Source: CAINVV01 sp963663675
GTDB taxonomy: Bacteria; Bacteroidota; Bacteroidia; Bacteroidales; Prolixibacteraceae
Direction: 5' to 3'
Assembly (NCBI GenBank): GCA_963663675.1
Contig: OY760498.1
Span: 930,001-994,000, forward strand
Length of the DNA stretch: 64,000 nt
The notes under the pieces are model-generated. The model worked only from the letters and a program-made list of their open reading frames with translations, made no database searches and was not told the DNA's origin. Shown here piece after piece: positions 1 through 9,032 of the stretch; the first letter of the stretch is position 1; each line of letters starts with the position of its first letter. A program made the translations under genes and the position numbers.

Positions 1-109
1 ATTTAAGGCCATTTTCTTTTATCCATAATGCCCCGTACATTCGTAGTGTCGGGCAGGACTTTTGTGCAAAGTTATTTCCCCGGGAAAAGAATTATTCTTA
101 ATTGGCAAT

Positions 110-715
110 ATGGTAATTTTCCAATGGTTTGTTGATAATTACGTGGAAGTATGTGGAACATTAACAGGTTTTTTATACCTGGGATTTTCTATCAGGCAAC
201 ACTATCTGACCTGGCCCGTAGGTTTGCTCAACGCTTTGTTCTATATCGCTGTATTTTTCGCCTCAAAGATATATGCGGATATGGCTCTCCAATTTTATTA
301 TGTTGTTATCAGCATTTATGGCTGGTGGTGCTGGCACCAGGGTAGTTCGGAAGGACATTCCTTTGAAGTATCCAGAACCTCAATGGCTTTGTGGATCAAA
401 TTATTGTATGTATCCATCCTATTGTTTGTCGTGATAGCTTTTATCCTTTACAGATATACAGATTCTCCGGTACCATTCTGGGATGCCCTGGTAACTGCAT
501 TAAGCATTGTCGCGACCTGGATGCTTGCACAAAAGAAAATTGAACACTGGTTACTCTGGATATTGGTTGATGCAATATCTATCGGGCTTTTTATCGTCAA
601 GGAGTTATATCCGACGACACTGCTTTTTCTGGTATATACCATATTGGCTGTCTATGGCTACTTAGAATGGCGAAAAGACTTAAATCAGGATTTATGGGAA
701 AAAACAACGGGTTGA
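110..715 (+). CDS. pnuC: PnuC-family nicotinamide riboside/mononucleotide transporter
   Basis: Integral inner-membrane carrier of about 201 residues. It has several hydrophobic segments and the aromatic-rich PnuC signatures WPVGLLNALFY and ISIYGWWCWHQ in the first half. PnuC proteins admit nicotinamide riboside, or a related vitamin in some subfamilies, by facilitated diffusion, and uptake is driven by phosphorylation inside the cell. The next gene encodes such a kinase, which favours nicotinamide riboside over thiamine. A TTG at 62 would add 16 residues, but the ATG at 110 places the first membrane segment normally. Bases 1-109 show no clear gene or riboswitch. Confidence 0.9.
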   Translation: MVIFQWFVDNYVEVCGTLTGFLYLGFSIRQHYLTWPVGLLNALFYIAVFFASKIYADMALQFYYVVISIYGWWCWHQGSSEGHSFEVSRTSMALWIKLLYVSILLFVVIAFILYRYTDSPVPFWDALVTALSIVATWMLAQKKIEHWLLWILVDAISIGLFIVKELYPTTLLFLVYTILAVYGYLEWRKDLNQDLWEKTTG

Positions 716-1233
716 CTAAAATCGTTGTTACAGGTCCTGAGTCAACCGGCAAAACAACCTTGTCAGAGGTGTTGGCTCTGAAGCTGAACGCGGCGCTGTT
801 ACCTGAATTTGCCCGCAGTTATGTGGAAAACCTGCATAGGCATTACAACTATGATGACCTTGAATTGATCGCACGATATCAGGTTGGCCAGGAAAAGCTA
901 TTGACTGAATCAAAAGATAAGAGTATGCTGGTCATGGATACCTGGCTCATATTGACTAAAGTTTGGTTTGATGTAGTCTATGGTGTTGTTCCTCAGTGGA
1001 TTGATGAATATATTGCATCTGCTGAAATAGACCTGTTCCTGGTCTGCAGGCCCGACTTGCCATGGATACCGGATCCGGTCAGGGAAAATGGAGGTGAAAT
1101 GCGCAATATATTGTTCGAAAGATATTGCAGTGAAATTGATCAGTACGGATTCAGGTACGGGATTGTTGAAGGAGAAGGGGAGGCCAGATGGTTAAATGCC
1201 ATGCGACTGCTTAAAGACCATAACCTCGGGTAA
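694..1233 (+). CDS. NadR-type ribosylnicotinamide kinase (AAA-type ATPase)
   Basis: About 179 residues. The Walker A loop GPESTGKT lies at residues 14-21, followed by the LPEFARSYVE segment typical of the C-terminal ribosylnicotinamide kinase domain of NadR. The N-terminal NMN adenylyltransferase domain of full-length NadR is absent. It is expected to phosphorylate imported nicotinamide riboside to NMN. The start overlaps the end of pnuC by 22 bases, so the two are probably translationally coupled. An ATG at 667 would extend it by nine residues, but an AGGA stretch just before 694 favours the shorter form. Confidence 0.85.
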   Translation: MGKNNGLTKIVVTGPESTGKTTLSEVLALKLNAALLPEFARSYVENLHRHYNYDDLELIARYQVGQEKLLTESKDKSMLVMDTWLILTKVWFDVVYGVVPQWIDEYIASAEIDLFLVCRPDLPWIPDPVRENGGEMRNILFERYCSEIDQYGFRYGIVEGEGEARWLNAMRLLKDHNLG

Positions 1234-1409
1234 AACTTTTTCTGTCCGGTCACGTTATATTTATTGTTGAAGTAAATGTGGAATTGGTTAATTTTGTTGG
1301 GATGAAGAAGCCACGATTCGTATAACTTACGAGATGATTGTAATCTCATGATTTTTAGCTTCGCTGATCTTCGATTCCATTTGGCAATTGAGAAGCAAAT
1401 TATAAACAA

Positions 1410-2345
1410 ATGAAGGAACATACAGAGAAAAAAATAAGATCTTCGATCGAGAATGCTGTTCTCAAATTGACTGATGTGTCTACAGTTGAAGAGGTTACAC
1501 ATGCGCAGCGTGCAGGCGAACCAATGCCCTCAACTGAAAAACTGAAAGTTTTTGTTGAAAAGGTTAGACAAATAATTTTCCCGGGTTATTTTGGCCCGAT
1601 CAATTTTCATCCAACTACATTCCAATACCATATGGGAGTATTGGTTGATGAGGTTTTCCACCTTTTGTCGGAGCAACTGTTGGCAGGACTTTGCTTTGTT
1701 TGCGACAAAGAATTCAATTCCGATCTAGAAAGCAGAAAAGGGGAGGCCGAAAGCCGTGCTGCTGAATTTATTGCTTTTCTTCCTGAGTTGAGACGTGTCC
1801 TGATTACTGACGTGGAAGCTGCTTATCTGGGTGATCCTGCTGCCACAAGTATGAGTGAAGTAATTTTTTGTTATCCGGGTATCAGGGCAATTTCAAGTTA
1901 CCGGATTGCTCATACACTTTACCAGTTTGGTATTCCCCTGATACCAAGAATTATTACGGAAATGGCTCATTCTGAGACCGGTATTGATATTCATCCTGAA
2001 GCTAAAATTGGGGATCATTTTGCGATTGACCACGGAACAGGTATTGTAATAGGATCAACAACAATCATAGGTTCAAATGTTAAATTATATCAGGGTGTTA
2101 CACTTGGGGCCAAAGGTTTTGCCCTTGATGAAGCCGGAAATCCTGTGAAGGGCATACCACGTCATCCGATTGTCGAAGACAATGTTGTCGTTTATTCTAA
2201 CGCCTCTATTCTGGGACGCATCACAATAGGCCATGATTCTGTAATTGGAGGTAATATATGGATCACCAATGATTTGCCCCCTTACTCTAAAATCGTCCAA
2301 AATAGGGCCAGATCCTCCGAATTTATTTTTGGCGGAGGCATCTGA
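1410..2345 (+). CDS. cysE: Serine O-acetyltransferase (EpsC/CysE type)
   Basis: 311 residues. An alpha-helical N-terminal half is followed by a left-handed beta-helix of hexapeptide repeats from about residue 190. The active-site segment DHGTGIVIG is visible, then YQGVTLGAKGF and a C-terminal repeat block around NIWITNDLPP. It transfers acetyl from acetyl-CoA to serine, giving O-acetylserine for cysteine synthesis. The length fits the longer EpsC-like form. No cysteine synthase is nearby. The 176 bases upstream hold no gene and presumably carry its promoter. Confidence 0.9.
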   Translation: MKEHTEKKIRSSIENAVLKLTDVSTVEEVTHAQRAGEPMPSTEKLKVFVEKVRQIIFPGYFGPINFHPTTFQYHMGVLVDEVFHLLSEQLLAGLCFVCDKEFNSDLESRKGEAESRAAEFIAFLPELRRVLITDVEAAYLGDPAATSMSEVIFCYPGIRAISSYRIAHTLYQFGIPLIPRIITEMAHSETGIDIHPEAKIGDHFAIDHGTGIVIGSTTIIGSNVKLYQGVTLGAKGFALDEAGNPVKGIPRHPIVEDNVVVYSNASILGRITIGHDSVIGGNIWITNDLPPYSKIVQNRARSSEFIFGGGI

Positions 2346-2414
2346 TTGATGAAATTGATCACCCGTATTCTTTTAAACAACGGGTAATGCGGATATAAAT
2401 TATAATCAAACTCT

Positions 2415-3578
2415 GTGAAGAAATTTAAAATTGTTGTCAAGACCTTTGCCGGACTAGAATCTGTTTTGGTAACAGAATTGAAAGCTATTGGAGCAGAATC
2501 AGTCGTTCAGGAGAGAAGGGCAGTTTCTTTCCTTGGCGATAAATCTCTTTTATATAAGGCCAACTTTCTTCTGAGAACAGCATTGAAAATACTGGTGCCA
2601 ATTTTGCAGTTCAGAGTCGAAAGGAAGGAAGATCTTTACAGTATGGCAAAGAGCATCCCTTGGTCCGATTATCTCACATTGGGAAAAACATTTGCCATAG
2701 ACAGTACGGTTCAATCTGAAATATTCGTAAACTCAATGTACGCATCACTCAAGGTGAAAGATGCAATTGCAGATTATTTCAGAGAATCATTTGGGAAAAG
2801 GCCTTCAGTGAGCCAGGAAGATCCTGATATCAGGATACATATATACCTTATGGGAGATTACTGCGAAATATCACTCGACAGTTCGGGAGAGTCACTCCAC
2901 AAGAGAGGTTATCGTCTCGGCCAGGTTGAAGCTCCCATAAATGAAGTGCTGGCCGCCGGTATGATTATGTTGACCGGCTGGAATGGGGGCTCAGATTTTT
3001 TTGATCCTATGTGCGGATCCGGAACATTGCTCATTGAAGCTGCCATGATAGCTAAAAATATCCCGGCAGGTATTTACCGAAAGTCTTTCGGCTTTGAAAA
3101 ATGGCTTGACTTTGATGAAGCGCTTTTCTCGGAAATTTATAACGCTGATTATGAGAGGCCACTTTCAGTCAGGATTTTTGGATCTGATATTTCCAATCAG
3201 AGTTGTGCTATTGCCAGAAGCAATATTAAAAACGCCGGACTATCTAAAACAATTGAAGTTGCCACAAATGATTTCCTGTCAATGAATCCGCCTTTCGAAG
3301 GAGGCATTATCATCACCAATCCTCCTTATGGTGAAAGATTGAAGGCCCAGTCTGTCGTTGATTTATATAAGTCTATGGGAGATATCCTGAAACAAAAATA
3401 TGCAGGCTATTCTGCCTGGATTATCTCTAGTTCAGAAGATGGGTTCAAAAGTATTGGCCTTAAACCTTCAAAAAAGATTGAATTATTTAACGGGGCCTTG
3501 CCCTGTAGTTTCAGAAATTTTGAACTTTTCCAGGGGACATACAAACAAAAAGTAATCCTGAAAAGGGCAAATCAGTAA
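2415..3578 (+). CDS. rlmL: THUMP-domain class I RNA methyltransferase (RlmL-like)
   Basis: 387 residues from a GTG start. An N-terminal THUMP RNA-binding region (roughly residues 40-155) is followed by a Rossmann methyltransferase domain with the SAM-binding stretch FFDPMCGSGTLLIEAA and the catalytic motif NPPYGERL beginning at Asn302. This matches the N-terminal half of E. coli RlmKL, which makes m2G2445 in 23S rRNA; the RlmK half is absent, as is common outside gammaproteobacteria. The exact target base is inferred. The 3' end faces the sigma factor gene convergently across 36 bases. Confidence 0.88.
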   Translation: MKKFKIVVKTFAGLESVLVTELKAIGAESVVQERRAVSFLGDKSLLYKANFLLRTALKILVPILQFRVERKEDLYSMAKSIPWSDYLTLGKTFAIDSTVQSEIFVNSMYASLKVKDAIADYFRESFGKRPSVSQEDPDIRIHIYLMGDYCEISLDSSGESLHKRGYRLGQVEAPINEVLAAGMIMLTGWNGGSDFFDPMCGSGTLLIEAAMIAKNIPAGIYRKSFGFEKWLDFDEALFSEIYNADYERPLSVRIFGSDISNQSCAIARSNIKNAGLSKTIEVATNDFLSMNPPFEGGIIITNPPYGERLKAQSVVDLYKSMGDILKQKYAGYSAWIISSSEDGFKSIGLKPSKKIELFNGALPCSFRNFELFQGTYKQKVILKRANQ

Positions 3579-3614
3579 TTGTTATGTATTGATTGGCAGA
3601 AATGGGATGAGAGA

Positions 3615-4187
3615 TCAGAGACTAATCTTTTTGAAATTTACATCCTGTTTGATACTCGTTACAAGATATTCCTTACACTTGAATTTGCGTTTCTTAACAT
3701 ATTTTTCACTGCTGAAACCCATAATCTGTGCAATCTGCTTGAGTGGAACCTTGTCGAAAAACAACTGAAGTAATTTCTGACAATCGCTGCCTAAAAGCTG
3801 AAAATGCTTCTGGTACAGTTTAAATCGCTCATTTTTTTCAACCAACTCTGAAAAATCGTGATCAAATTCCGTCTCAAATGCAGATGTGTCACTCATCATC
3901 TCTTTTTCAGATTTGATTTTTGATAGTTGCTTTAACCAGAGAAATTTACATACAGAATAAAGATAGGTTTCAAAGGCGCAATTGATAATCAGGTCATTAG
4001 CCTTTAATTTTCTGTATACTACAATGATTGCTTCCTGGAAAACGTCATTCGCATCATCATCGTCCCCACTGTTTTTTTTGATATACAGGTTGACTTTATA
4101 ATAGAAATTCTTATAAATATGTTGCAGAATTACGTTGTCATTACGTAATATCCCATTCAGAAGCTCTTCATTGCTGTAATTGATCAT
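3615..4187 (-). CDS. ECF-like RNA polymerase sigma factor
   Basis: 190 residues. A region 2 helix bundle spans about 20-90, including DANDVFQEAIIVVYRKL near residues 45-61. A region 4 helix-turn-helix spans about 131-176 (LLGSDCQKLLQLFFDKVPLK, then IAQIMGFSSEKYVKKRK). Its ATG overlaps the TGA of the upstream TPR-CHAT gene by four bases, so the two are translationally coupled. No FecR-type or zinc anti-sigma gene adjoins it, which is unusual for Bacteroidota ECF factors. The coupled membrane protein, or the divergent 498-residue membrane proteins, could take that role (inference). Its target promoters are unknown. Confidence 0.85.
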   Translation of the reverse strand: MINYSNEELLNGILRNDNVILQHIYKNFYYKVNLYIKKNSGDDDDANDVFQEAIIVVYRKLKANDLIINCAFETYLYSVCKFLWLKQLSKIKSEKEMMSDTSAFETEFDHDFSELVEKNERFKLYQKHFQLLGSDCQKLLQLFFDKVPLKQIAQIMGFSSEKYVKKRKFKCKEYLVTSIKQDVNFKKISL

Positions 4188-7066
4188 TTCAGTCGGTTAA
4201 TTCTTTTTTTGCGTTTGAAATACCATTTCTCCAAAACGATTGCTAAAAATACAAAAATTATTAAGCCAACAAAATATCTCGCTTTTGTTTTAAATAGTGG
4301 CGTCTGTTTCCCAATTGAGACATATCCAAGCCAGAAATATGGATGCGCCTTCATTGGATCAGCTTGCGAGATATATTTTATTTTAGCTCTTCGTAAAGCT
4401 TCGTCTTTTGAATAACCATTTTTGATGTTCCTGTAAAATTCAATCATTATGGATGAACTTGAGGCATCTTCGACATTCCATAAGGTCATAATAATACTTG
4501 GGCATCCTGCATAAAGGAAAGCCCGCGCCAGACTCATCACACCTTCCCCCTTCTGGAGTTTTCCTGATCCGGTGTTACAACCGCTTAGTACAACCATATC
4601 TGAGCGGAGTTTCAGGTTATAAATTTCAAAAGTGTTCAGTGTACGCTCTTTTTTTCCGGAATTCTCGGGTGAAAAGACCATTTTTGAATACAAGGGCAAT
4701 GTGTCGTTTAGGATTGTATGCATTGCCAGGTGAATAATGTCATAGTTCTCAGCATTTTGAAGAAATGCTTCTTTTGTAGCTTTCGGTCCTATGAACTGGT
4801 CGCCAGGAATTAATTCAGTCAATCCGGATACCTCAGCCTGGGCACCAGGAAGCGGGAGAAATTCATTAATTTCAGCGTCTTCTTTGGAAGTTGGATTGAC
4901 AGTTGGATAGTCGGGTGCAAAAGCGGCTATCCTGTTGCTGTATTTAAGGTTATTCTGAAAATAGTAATAAAGCAGAGTTGCTGAATAAGTGTATGAAATG
5001 GCATGATGATGAACGAGATAATCCAGATTTCTGAAATCCATTTTGGTTGTATCAGCCGGAGAAGCCAAAAACGCGTCAAACGGAAGATAGGAAAGTTTGT
5101 CATCCGGAACTATCACCAAACGGTAATTTTGGTATAATGGCACCACCGGTTCAATTAATAGTTTATACAGATCCGAGGCATTTCTTGCGAATTGCACATA
5201 ATCTGCTTTCCTTGTATTTAATACCATACCGTTTTTAAGAAACCGGAGGAAATTGTCAACATTTTTACTGAAGTTGTCATCAATGGGTTTTCGGATTATT
5301 TTATATTCATGGTCAGTTATGACAAAGGTATACAACTCGCCCTGACTGGTTTTCTTTTTTTCCCTGATAAAATATTCTATAAATACCTCTCTTCTGTCAA
5401 GTGATTGCTGAACTTTTTGAACGGACACGATTGGATCTGCATATTTGTATTGATAATACCTGGGGTATTGTTTTTCCACGACTTCGATCATCTGTTGATA
5501 ACTCTGTGTAAGCGAAAACACTTTGTCTTTCCATACATTAATTTTTTTCAGGTCGGGTTCAGGTGCGCTGCTTTCATTAAAAATAAAATTCTCATAAGCA
5601 GCAATCTCTCCTTTTAACTCAGTTTCTTTTTGGAGTAAGGAATCAGGCATACCCGAAAACTCTTTTGCCTGTAATTCTCTTAACATAGTTTGAAAGTCTG
5701 CAGATCGGCTTCGCTCTGAAATTTCAAAACCTTTTTCAAAATATATCCTTTCTCCGGTTTTCTCATAAAGACGAGCTGCGACTTCCATCGCTTCCGAATA
5801 AACCGGATGTTCATTTTCTGAAAGAAACAATCGACTTTCCGGACTCTGGAATCCGTTTCTGATTAATTGAATAGTTTTTATGGATATATCATAAACATGT
5901 AATGAAAGTTTCATCTGGCTGATGTAGTTATCATAATTTTCCTGCTTCTCATTGAGCAGGGCAAGTTGATACAACGCTCCAGCTTTGTTCTTCAATGCAT
6001 CAAGCAACTTAATCTTATCAACTGCATTTTGCGGTTCGGAATTGTCCTTCCAGTCTGCAGAAGTAAATTCCTGGGATACGGCAATAATGGCTTTTTGAAA
6101 GTAATCGAGTGACGTTTCAATATTTTTCTTTTTTAATTCGAGGAAATTCTCAAGATTGCTCTCTCTTTCACTTTTTCGAAGATAATTTATGCCCATATCT
6201 TTTAAACAGGAGCTGTACGCACTTACTTGCTTACCAGATCCTTTCTCAATCAATGCTTTGGCAATCTGATAATTTTCCAGTGAAAGGTCGAAATTCTCCA
6301 TTTCAAGGTAGGATAGTCCCAGATTTAAGTAGACTATATCTTTTCCTGTGAAATCGGTACCATTGTCTTGTTCTCCTACTTCAATTGTCTTTTTAAATAG
6401 TCTGATGCTTTCAGGATAATCTCCTTTTAAATAGGCAATTTGCCCTTTATTGTTCCATTTTTTGAAGTCCTGGGTTTTGTCTGTGTGGTATTGAAATGCT
6501 TTATCGTTTAATTTTTCAGCTTTGTCGATAATTTTATAGTCCAGATAAAATCCAGCCATGTTTAACAAATAAGTCTCGTAATTATTCAGTGCTGAAACGT
6601 TTAGTTTCTCATATATCCGGCCTGCGTTCTCATAATATTGTTCAGCCTTTTCAAAATCGCCTTTGGCATTGAAACAGATAGCCAGATTTTGTTGAACGGT
6701 GGCCAGCTTCAATAAGTCTTTTTCCAGAACGGAAGAGGAATATATTCCTGCAGCTTCCTCTAAAATAGGAATTGCCTGATCATATAGTCCTAACCTGCTT
6801 TTTATAGCTCCTATACTCGTTAAAACGTTTGCCACCTGGGTGCTGTCCCGGCCATATTTATTAATCCTGATTTCAAGTAAAATATTGAAAAGGTTTAGGG
6901 CATTTTCATATGATTCATTGGTATATTCCTGAATTGCCTGAATTCGGGTCTCTTTTTCTTCGATTGATTCAGTCCGCTGGGCATAAGAAGAGATCTGCAA
7001 AGCAATCAGCAGGATCATAAAGATCGGCCATAACGGAAATATTCTACTGTTGAGACGAAACATCAT
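4184..7066 (-). CDS. Membrane-anchored TPR-CHAT protein (caspase-like peptidase domain)
   Basis: 960 residues. A signal peptide (about 1-29, ending SSYAQ) precedes tetratricopeptide-like repeats over roughly residues 40-420, a linker, and a CHAT domain over about 640-925. The predicted His/Cys dyad is present: HLAMH with His783 and LSGCNTG with Cys830. A single C-terminal membrane segment (about 932-950) is followed by a very basic tail. Most of the protein should lie in the periplasm. CHAT domains belong to the caspase/separase clan. It is first in a two-gene operon with the ECF sigma factor and diverges from the double-glycine peptide cassette. Substrate and trigger are unknown. Confidence 0.85.
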   Translation of the reverse strand: MMFRLNSRIFPLWPIFMILLIALQISSYAQRTESIEEKETRIQAIQEYTNESYENALNLFNILLEIRINKYGRDSTQVANVLTSIGAIKSRLGLYDQAIPILEEAAGIYSSSVLEKDLLKLATVQQNLAICFNAKGDFEKAEQYYENAGRIYEKLNVSALNNYETYLLNMAGFYLDYKIIDKAEKLNDKAFQYHTDKTQDFKKWNNKGQIAYLKGDYPESIRLFKKTIEVGEQDNGTDFTGKDIVYLNLGLSYLEMENFDLSLENYQIAKALIEKGSGKQVSAYSSCLKDMGINYLRKSERESNLENFLELKKKNIETSLDYFQKAIIAVSQEFTSADWKDNSEPQNAVDKIKLLDALKNKAGALYQLALLNEKQENYDNYISQMKLSLHVYDISIKTIQLIRNGFQSPESRLFLSENEHPVYSEAMEVAARLYEKTGERIYFEKGFEISERSRSADFQTMLRELQAKEFSGMPDSLLQKETELKGEIAAYENFIFNESSAPEPDLKKINVWKDKVFSLTQSYQQMIEVVEKQYPRYYQYKYADPIVSVQKVQQSLDRREVFIEYFIREKKKTSQGELYTFVITDHEYKIIRKPIDDNFSKNVDNFLRFLKNGMVLNTRKADYVQFARNASDLYKLLIEPVVPLYQNYRLVIVPDDKLSYLPFDAFLASPADTTKMDFRNLDYLVHHHAISYTYSATLLYYYFQNNLKYSNRIAAFAPDYPTVNPTSKEDAEINEFLPLPGAQAEVSGLTELIPGDQFIGPKATKEAFLQNAENYDIIHLAMHTILNDTLPLYSKMVFSPENSGKKERTLNTFEIYNLKLRSDMVVLSGCNTGSGKLQKGEGVMSLARAFLYAGCPSIIMTLWNVEDASSSSIMIEFYRNIKNGYSKDEALRRAKIKYISQADPMKAHPYFWLGYVSIGKQTPLFKTKARYFVGLIIFVFLAIVLEKWYFKRKKRINRLK

Positions 7067-7213
7067 AAGATTTTAATTCATTGGTCACCTCTAAAATATA
7101 TTAAAATATGTTCTCATGAAGAAAATTTTTAATAAAGTTAACATTCAGTATATCAATGAATTAATAATTAATTATAATAATTTTTAAAAAAAAAGTAAAA
7201 AAGTGGGGTAACC

Positions 7214-7241
7214 TTTGGGAGTATGATGGTATTAAGATTTG
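7214..7241 (+). promoter_or_regulatory. Candidate promoter of peptide cassette copy 1
   Basis: TTTG at 7214-7217 and AAGATTTG at 7234-7241 resemble the Bacteroidota -33 TTTG and -7 TAnnTTTG elements, but the 16-base spacing is shorter than the usual 19-21 and one -7 position differs. The stretch could instead be read by an alternative sigma factor such as the one encoded next door. The -7-like element runs into the left inverted repeat. The same sequence lies 2461 bases downstream. Confidence 0.35.
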
Positions 7242-7284
7242 CAAGGAACAATAAAGATTCAATAACTTATTAAAACTTTTTACC
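7238..7284. repeat. Left arm of imperfect inverted repeat, copy 1
   Basis: The arm begins TTTGCAAGGAACAATAAAG (7238-7256) and ends at the peptide start codon. Its imperfect reverse complement is at 9033-9082: the 12-base core TTTGCAAGGAAC is exact, AATAAAG matches after a one-base insertion, and TAACTTA-TAA and TTTTACC blocks match with gaps. It occupies the 5' untranslated region of the peptide gene. Confidence 0.75.
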
Positions 7285-7389
7285 ATGAAAACTTTCAATT
7301 ACACGACAGTAGAAATTCTTACAGCACAAGAATTAGCATCAGTTAAAGGTGGTTACAGTATTCCTACCCCCATCATCATCACAGAGTAG
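7285..7389 (+). CDS. Double-glycine leader peptide (candidate secreted peptide precursor), copy 1
   Basis: 34 codons, ATG to TAG. The peptide has a 23-residue leader ending ELASVKGG and an 11-residue core, YSIPTPIIITE. The leader fits the classic pattern cut by C39 peptidases at every key position: Leu-12, Glu-8, Leu-7, Val-4, Gly-2 and Gly-1. The core has no Cys, so it is not a lanthipeptide substrate; two prolines and a run of isoleucines make it hydrophobic. A C39 ABC exporter and HlyD protein are encoded at 41.2-44.7 kb. An identical gene lies at 9746-9850. It may be a signalling peptide or a bacteriocin-like effector. No modification enzyme was recognised nearby. Confidence 0.75.
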   Translation: MKTFNYTTVEILTAQELASVKGGYSIPTPIIITE

Positions 7390-7518
7390 TATTTATAGAT
7401 AACGTGGGAGCGCTCGCTCTGCGGGGGATTATTTATTTACCCGTCGGATAATGGAGCCTGGACCAGATCATGTGACATAACATACCACAAGGTACAATCA
7501 AAGCAAAAAAAAGACACA

Positions 7519-9015
7519 ATGACCCCGGAAAAACGCAATAGGATCGCAGGAAGGCAAGATAACGAAGGCCTTACCAGGGACGAGCTGGAGAATATTCAGC
7601 ACGTTGCACAGGGCGACAGTGCGGATACGGAAGATATCCGTCTCACAAGAGAGATAGAAGAGGCGTTACAGGAAGGGGACATCATATCATTAAGGAGCCA
7701 ATTGAAAAATCTCATCACACAATCAGCTATGACCACTGCAGAAGAATATACCAAGGGAACAGAAGCCTATTTTGGATTATCGGAAGAGGTATTCAACGCG
7801 GTCAACCTGGAGATGGATGATCAAGACCTGGAGATAGGGAACTACCTTCAAAAGCTCCACATAAAGAATCACACTGTAGCTTCAAAAGAGATCGTGCACG
7901 ACTTGTTCACAGAAGATCAAGATGTTGCGGAGACTGATTTTCAGCAGCTTTCTGTTGAGGATGAGCTTCTTTTTGAAGAGATTAGGGATGCAGTGACAGA
8001 GAAAGAGATTATCGATTTGCGAGCCAACCTGGCATCTATAGCCCAGAGCACATCGAAACACGAGCGCAGCATTGAGGAGATAGAAGATTACATCAATGGA
8101 GAGTTGGAAGAAGAGTTGGAACACCTCATCAGGGAAGAGGCCATGGGTAACAGCGCGCTTTCCGGGGAGATTACCTTACACGGGGAGATAGATCTCGCCG
8201 TACAGGAAAAAGACATTATCAGGCTCAGGGAGGGACTGCAGGCCATGATGCAGAACGAATACTCCCATTCAAGGAGCATAGAAGAGATAGATGATTACCT
8301 GGGAGAAGAACTGGATGAATCAGTGCTAGCAGATTTTGAAGCTGAACTGATGATGAATTCAGGCCTTGCCTCAGATATTGCCTTCCACCGTGAGATCGAC
8401 AAGGCCGCCATGGAGAGTGATGTTATTTCACTGCGGGAAAGGCTACAGGGCATTTCCAGGGAAGAGAAGGGGCGGAGCAGCGAGATCCTTGGGTTATCAC
8501 CCAAACGCAAGAGTTTGTTCTGGTACGCGGCAGCCTCAACCATTATATTAATGATCGTATTTACGTCTCTGCTGAGACACAAGAGCTATACAAGTCAGCA
8601 GCTGTACACCAGCTACTACCAGCCATACAAGAACGGAGCGAATATATCCCGTTCGGCACTGGCCTCATCCGGAGCGATGAATTCAGCGCTGCGACATATC
8701 GACAGTGGGGACTACAGGGCAGCCATAGGGCTTCTGGGTCAGGCCTCAGCCGGGACACAGGACGGCTTCAGCATCAACTTCTACAGTGGAGTGGCTTACC
8801 AGGAACTGGGAGAATATGGCAGGGCCATCAGCTCCTTCAGCGAAGTGGTACGACACGGAGACAACCTTCTGGTAGAGCAGTCACAATGGTACATCGGACT
8901 CTGCTACCTGCGGCTGGATGAGAGGGAAAGAGCGGCCGGACAGTTCAGGGCTATCGTAACGGGAAATGGCTATTACCGTGATCAGTCGAAAAAGATATTA
9001 AAACAATTGGAATAG
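7519..9015 (+). CDS. Four-repeat / single-membrane-segment / TPR protein, copy 1
   Basis: 498 residues, not assignable to a family I recognise. The N-terminal 330 residues are acidic and lack a signal peptide. They contain four units of the pattern E-I-x-x-A-x-x-E-x-D-I-I-x-L-R-x-x-L at about residues 44-66, 153-175, 222-244 and 291-313; the last three recur every 69 residues. Two units are followed by RSIEEI-[DE]-DY. One membrane helix (about 333-352) leads to a C-terminal region (386-498) with two or three TPR-like helix pairs, such as SGDYRAAIGLLGQAS. The topology (cytoplasmic N-terminus, periplasmic TPR) resembles a transmembrane regulator. Base composition is visibly richer in GC than the flanks. 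It starts 129 bases after the peptide stop. Confidence 0.85.
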   Translation: MTPEKRNRIAGRQDNEGLTRDELENIQHVAQGDSADTEDIRLTREIEEALQEGDIISLRSQLKNLITQSAMTTAEEYTKGTEAYFGLSEEVFNAVNLEMDDQDLEIGNYLQKLHIKNHTVASKEIVHDLFTEDQDVAETDFQQLSVEDELLFEEIRDAVTEKEIIDLRANLASIAQSTSKHERSIEEIEDYINGELEEELEHLIREEAMGNSALSGEITLHGEIDLAVQEKDIIRLREGLQAMMQNEYSHSRSIEEIDDYLGEELDESVLADFEAELMMNSGLASDIAFHREIDKAAMESDVISLRERLQGISREEKGRSSEILGLSPKRKSLFWYAAASTIILMIVFTSLLRHKSYTSQQLYTSYYQPYKNGANISRSALASSGAMNSALRHIDSGDYRAAIGLLGQASAGTQDGFSINFYSGVAYQELGEYGRAISSFSEVVRHGDNLLVEQSQWYIGLCYLRLDERERAAGQFRAIVTGNGYYRDQSKKILKQLE

Positions 9016-9032
9016 TTAATCACAAATAAAAA

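Noticed and set aside
1..109. TPP or NAD-linked riboswitch before pnuC
   Set aside because: The visible leader is short and lacks the conserved riboswitch cores; the true upstream region may be cut off by the window.
1140..1502. 120-codon minus-strand frame between the NadR-type kinase and serine acetyltransferase genes
   Set aside because: It overlaps the ends of two well-supported genes and its composition is low-complexity and Cys/Phe rich.
3615..7066. Sigma factor plus TPR-CHAT as part of a type III-E CRISPR (Craspase-like) locus
   Set aside because: No Cas gene or repeat array exists in the window, and this CHAT protein has a signal peptide and membrane anchor, unlike Csx29.
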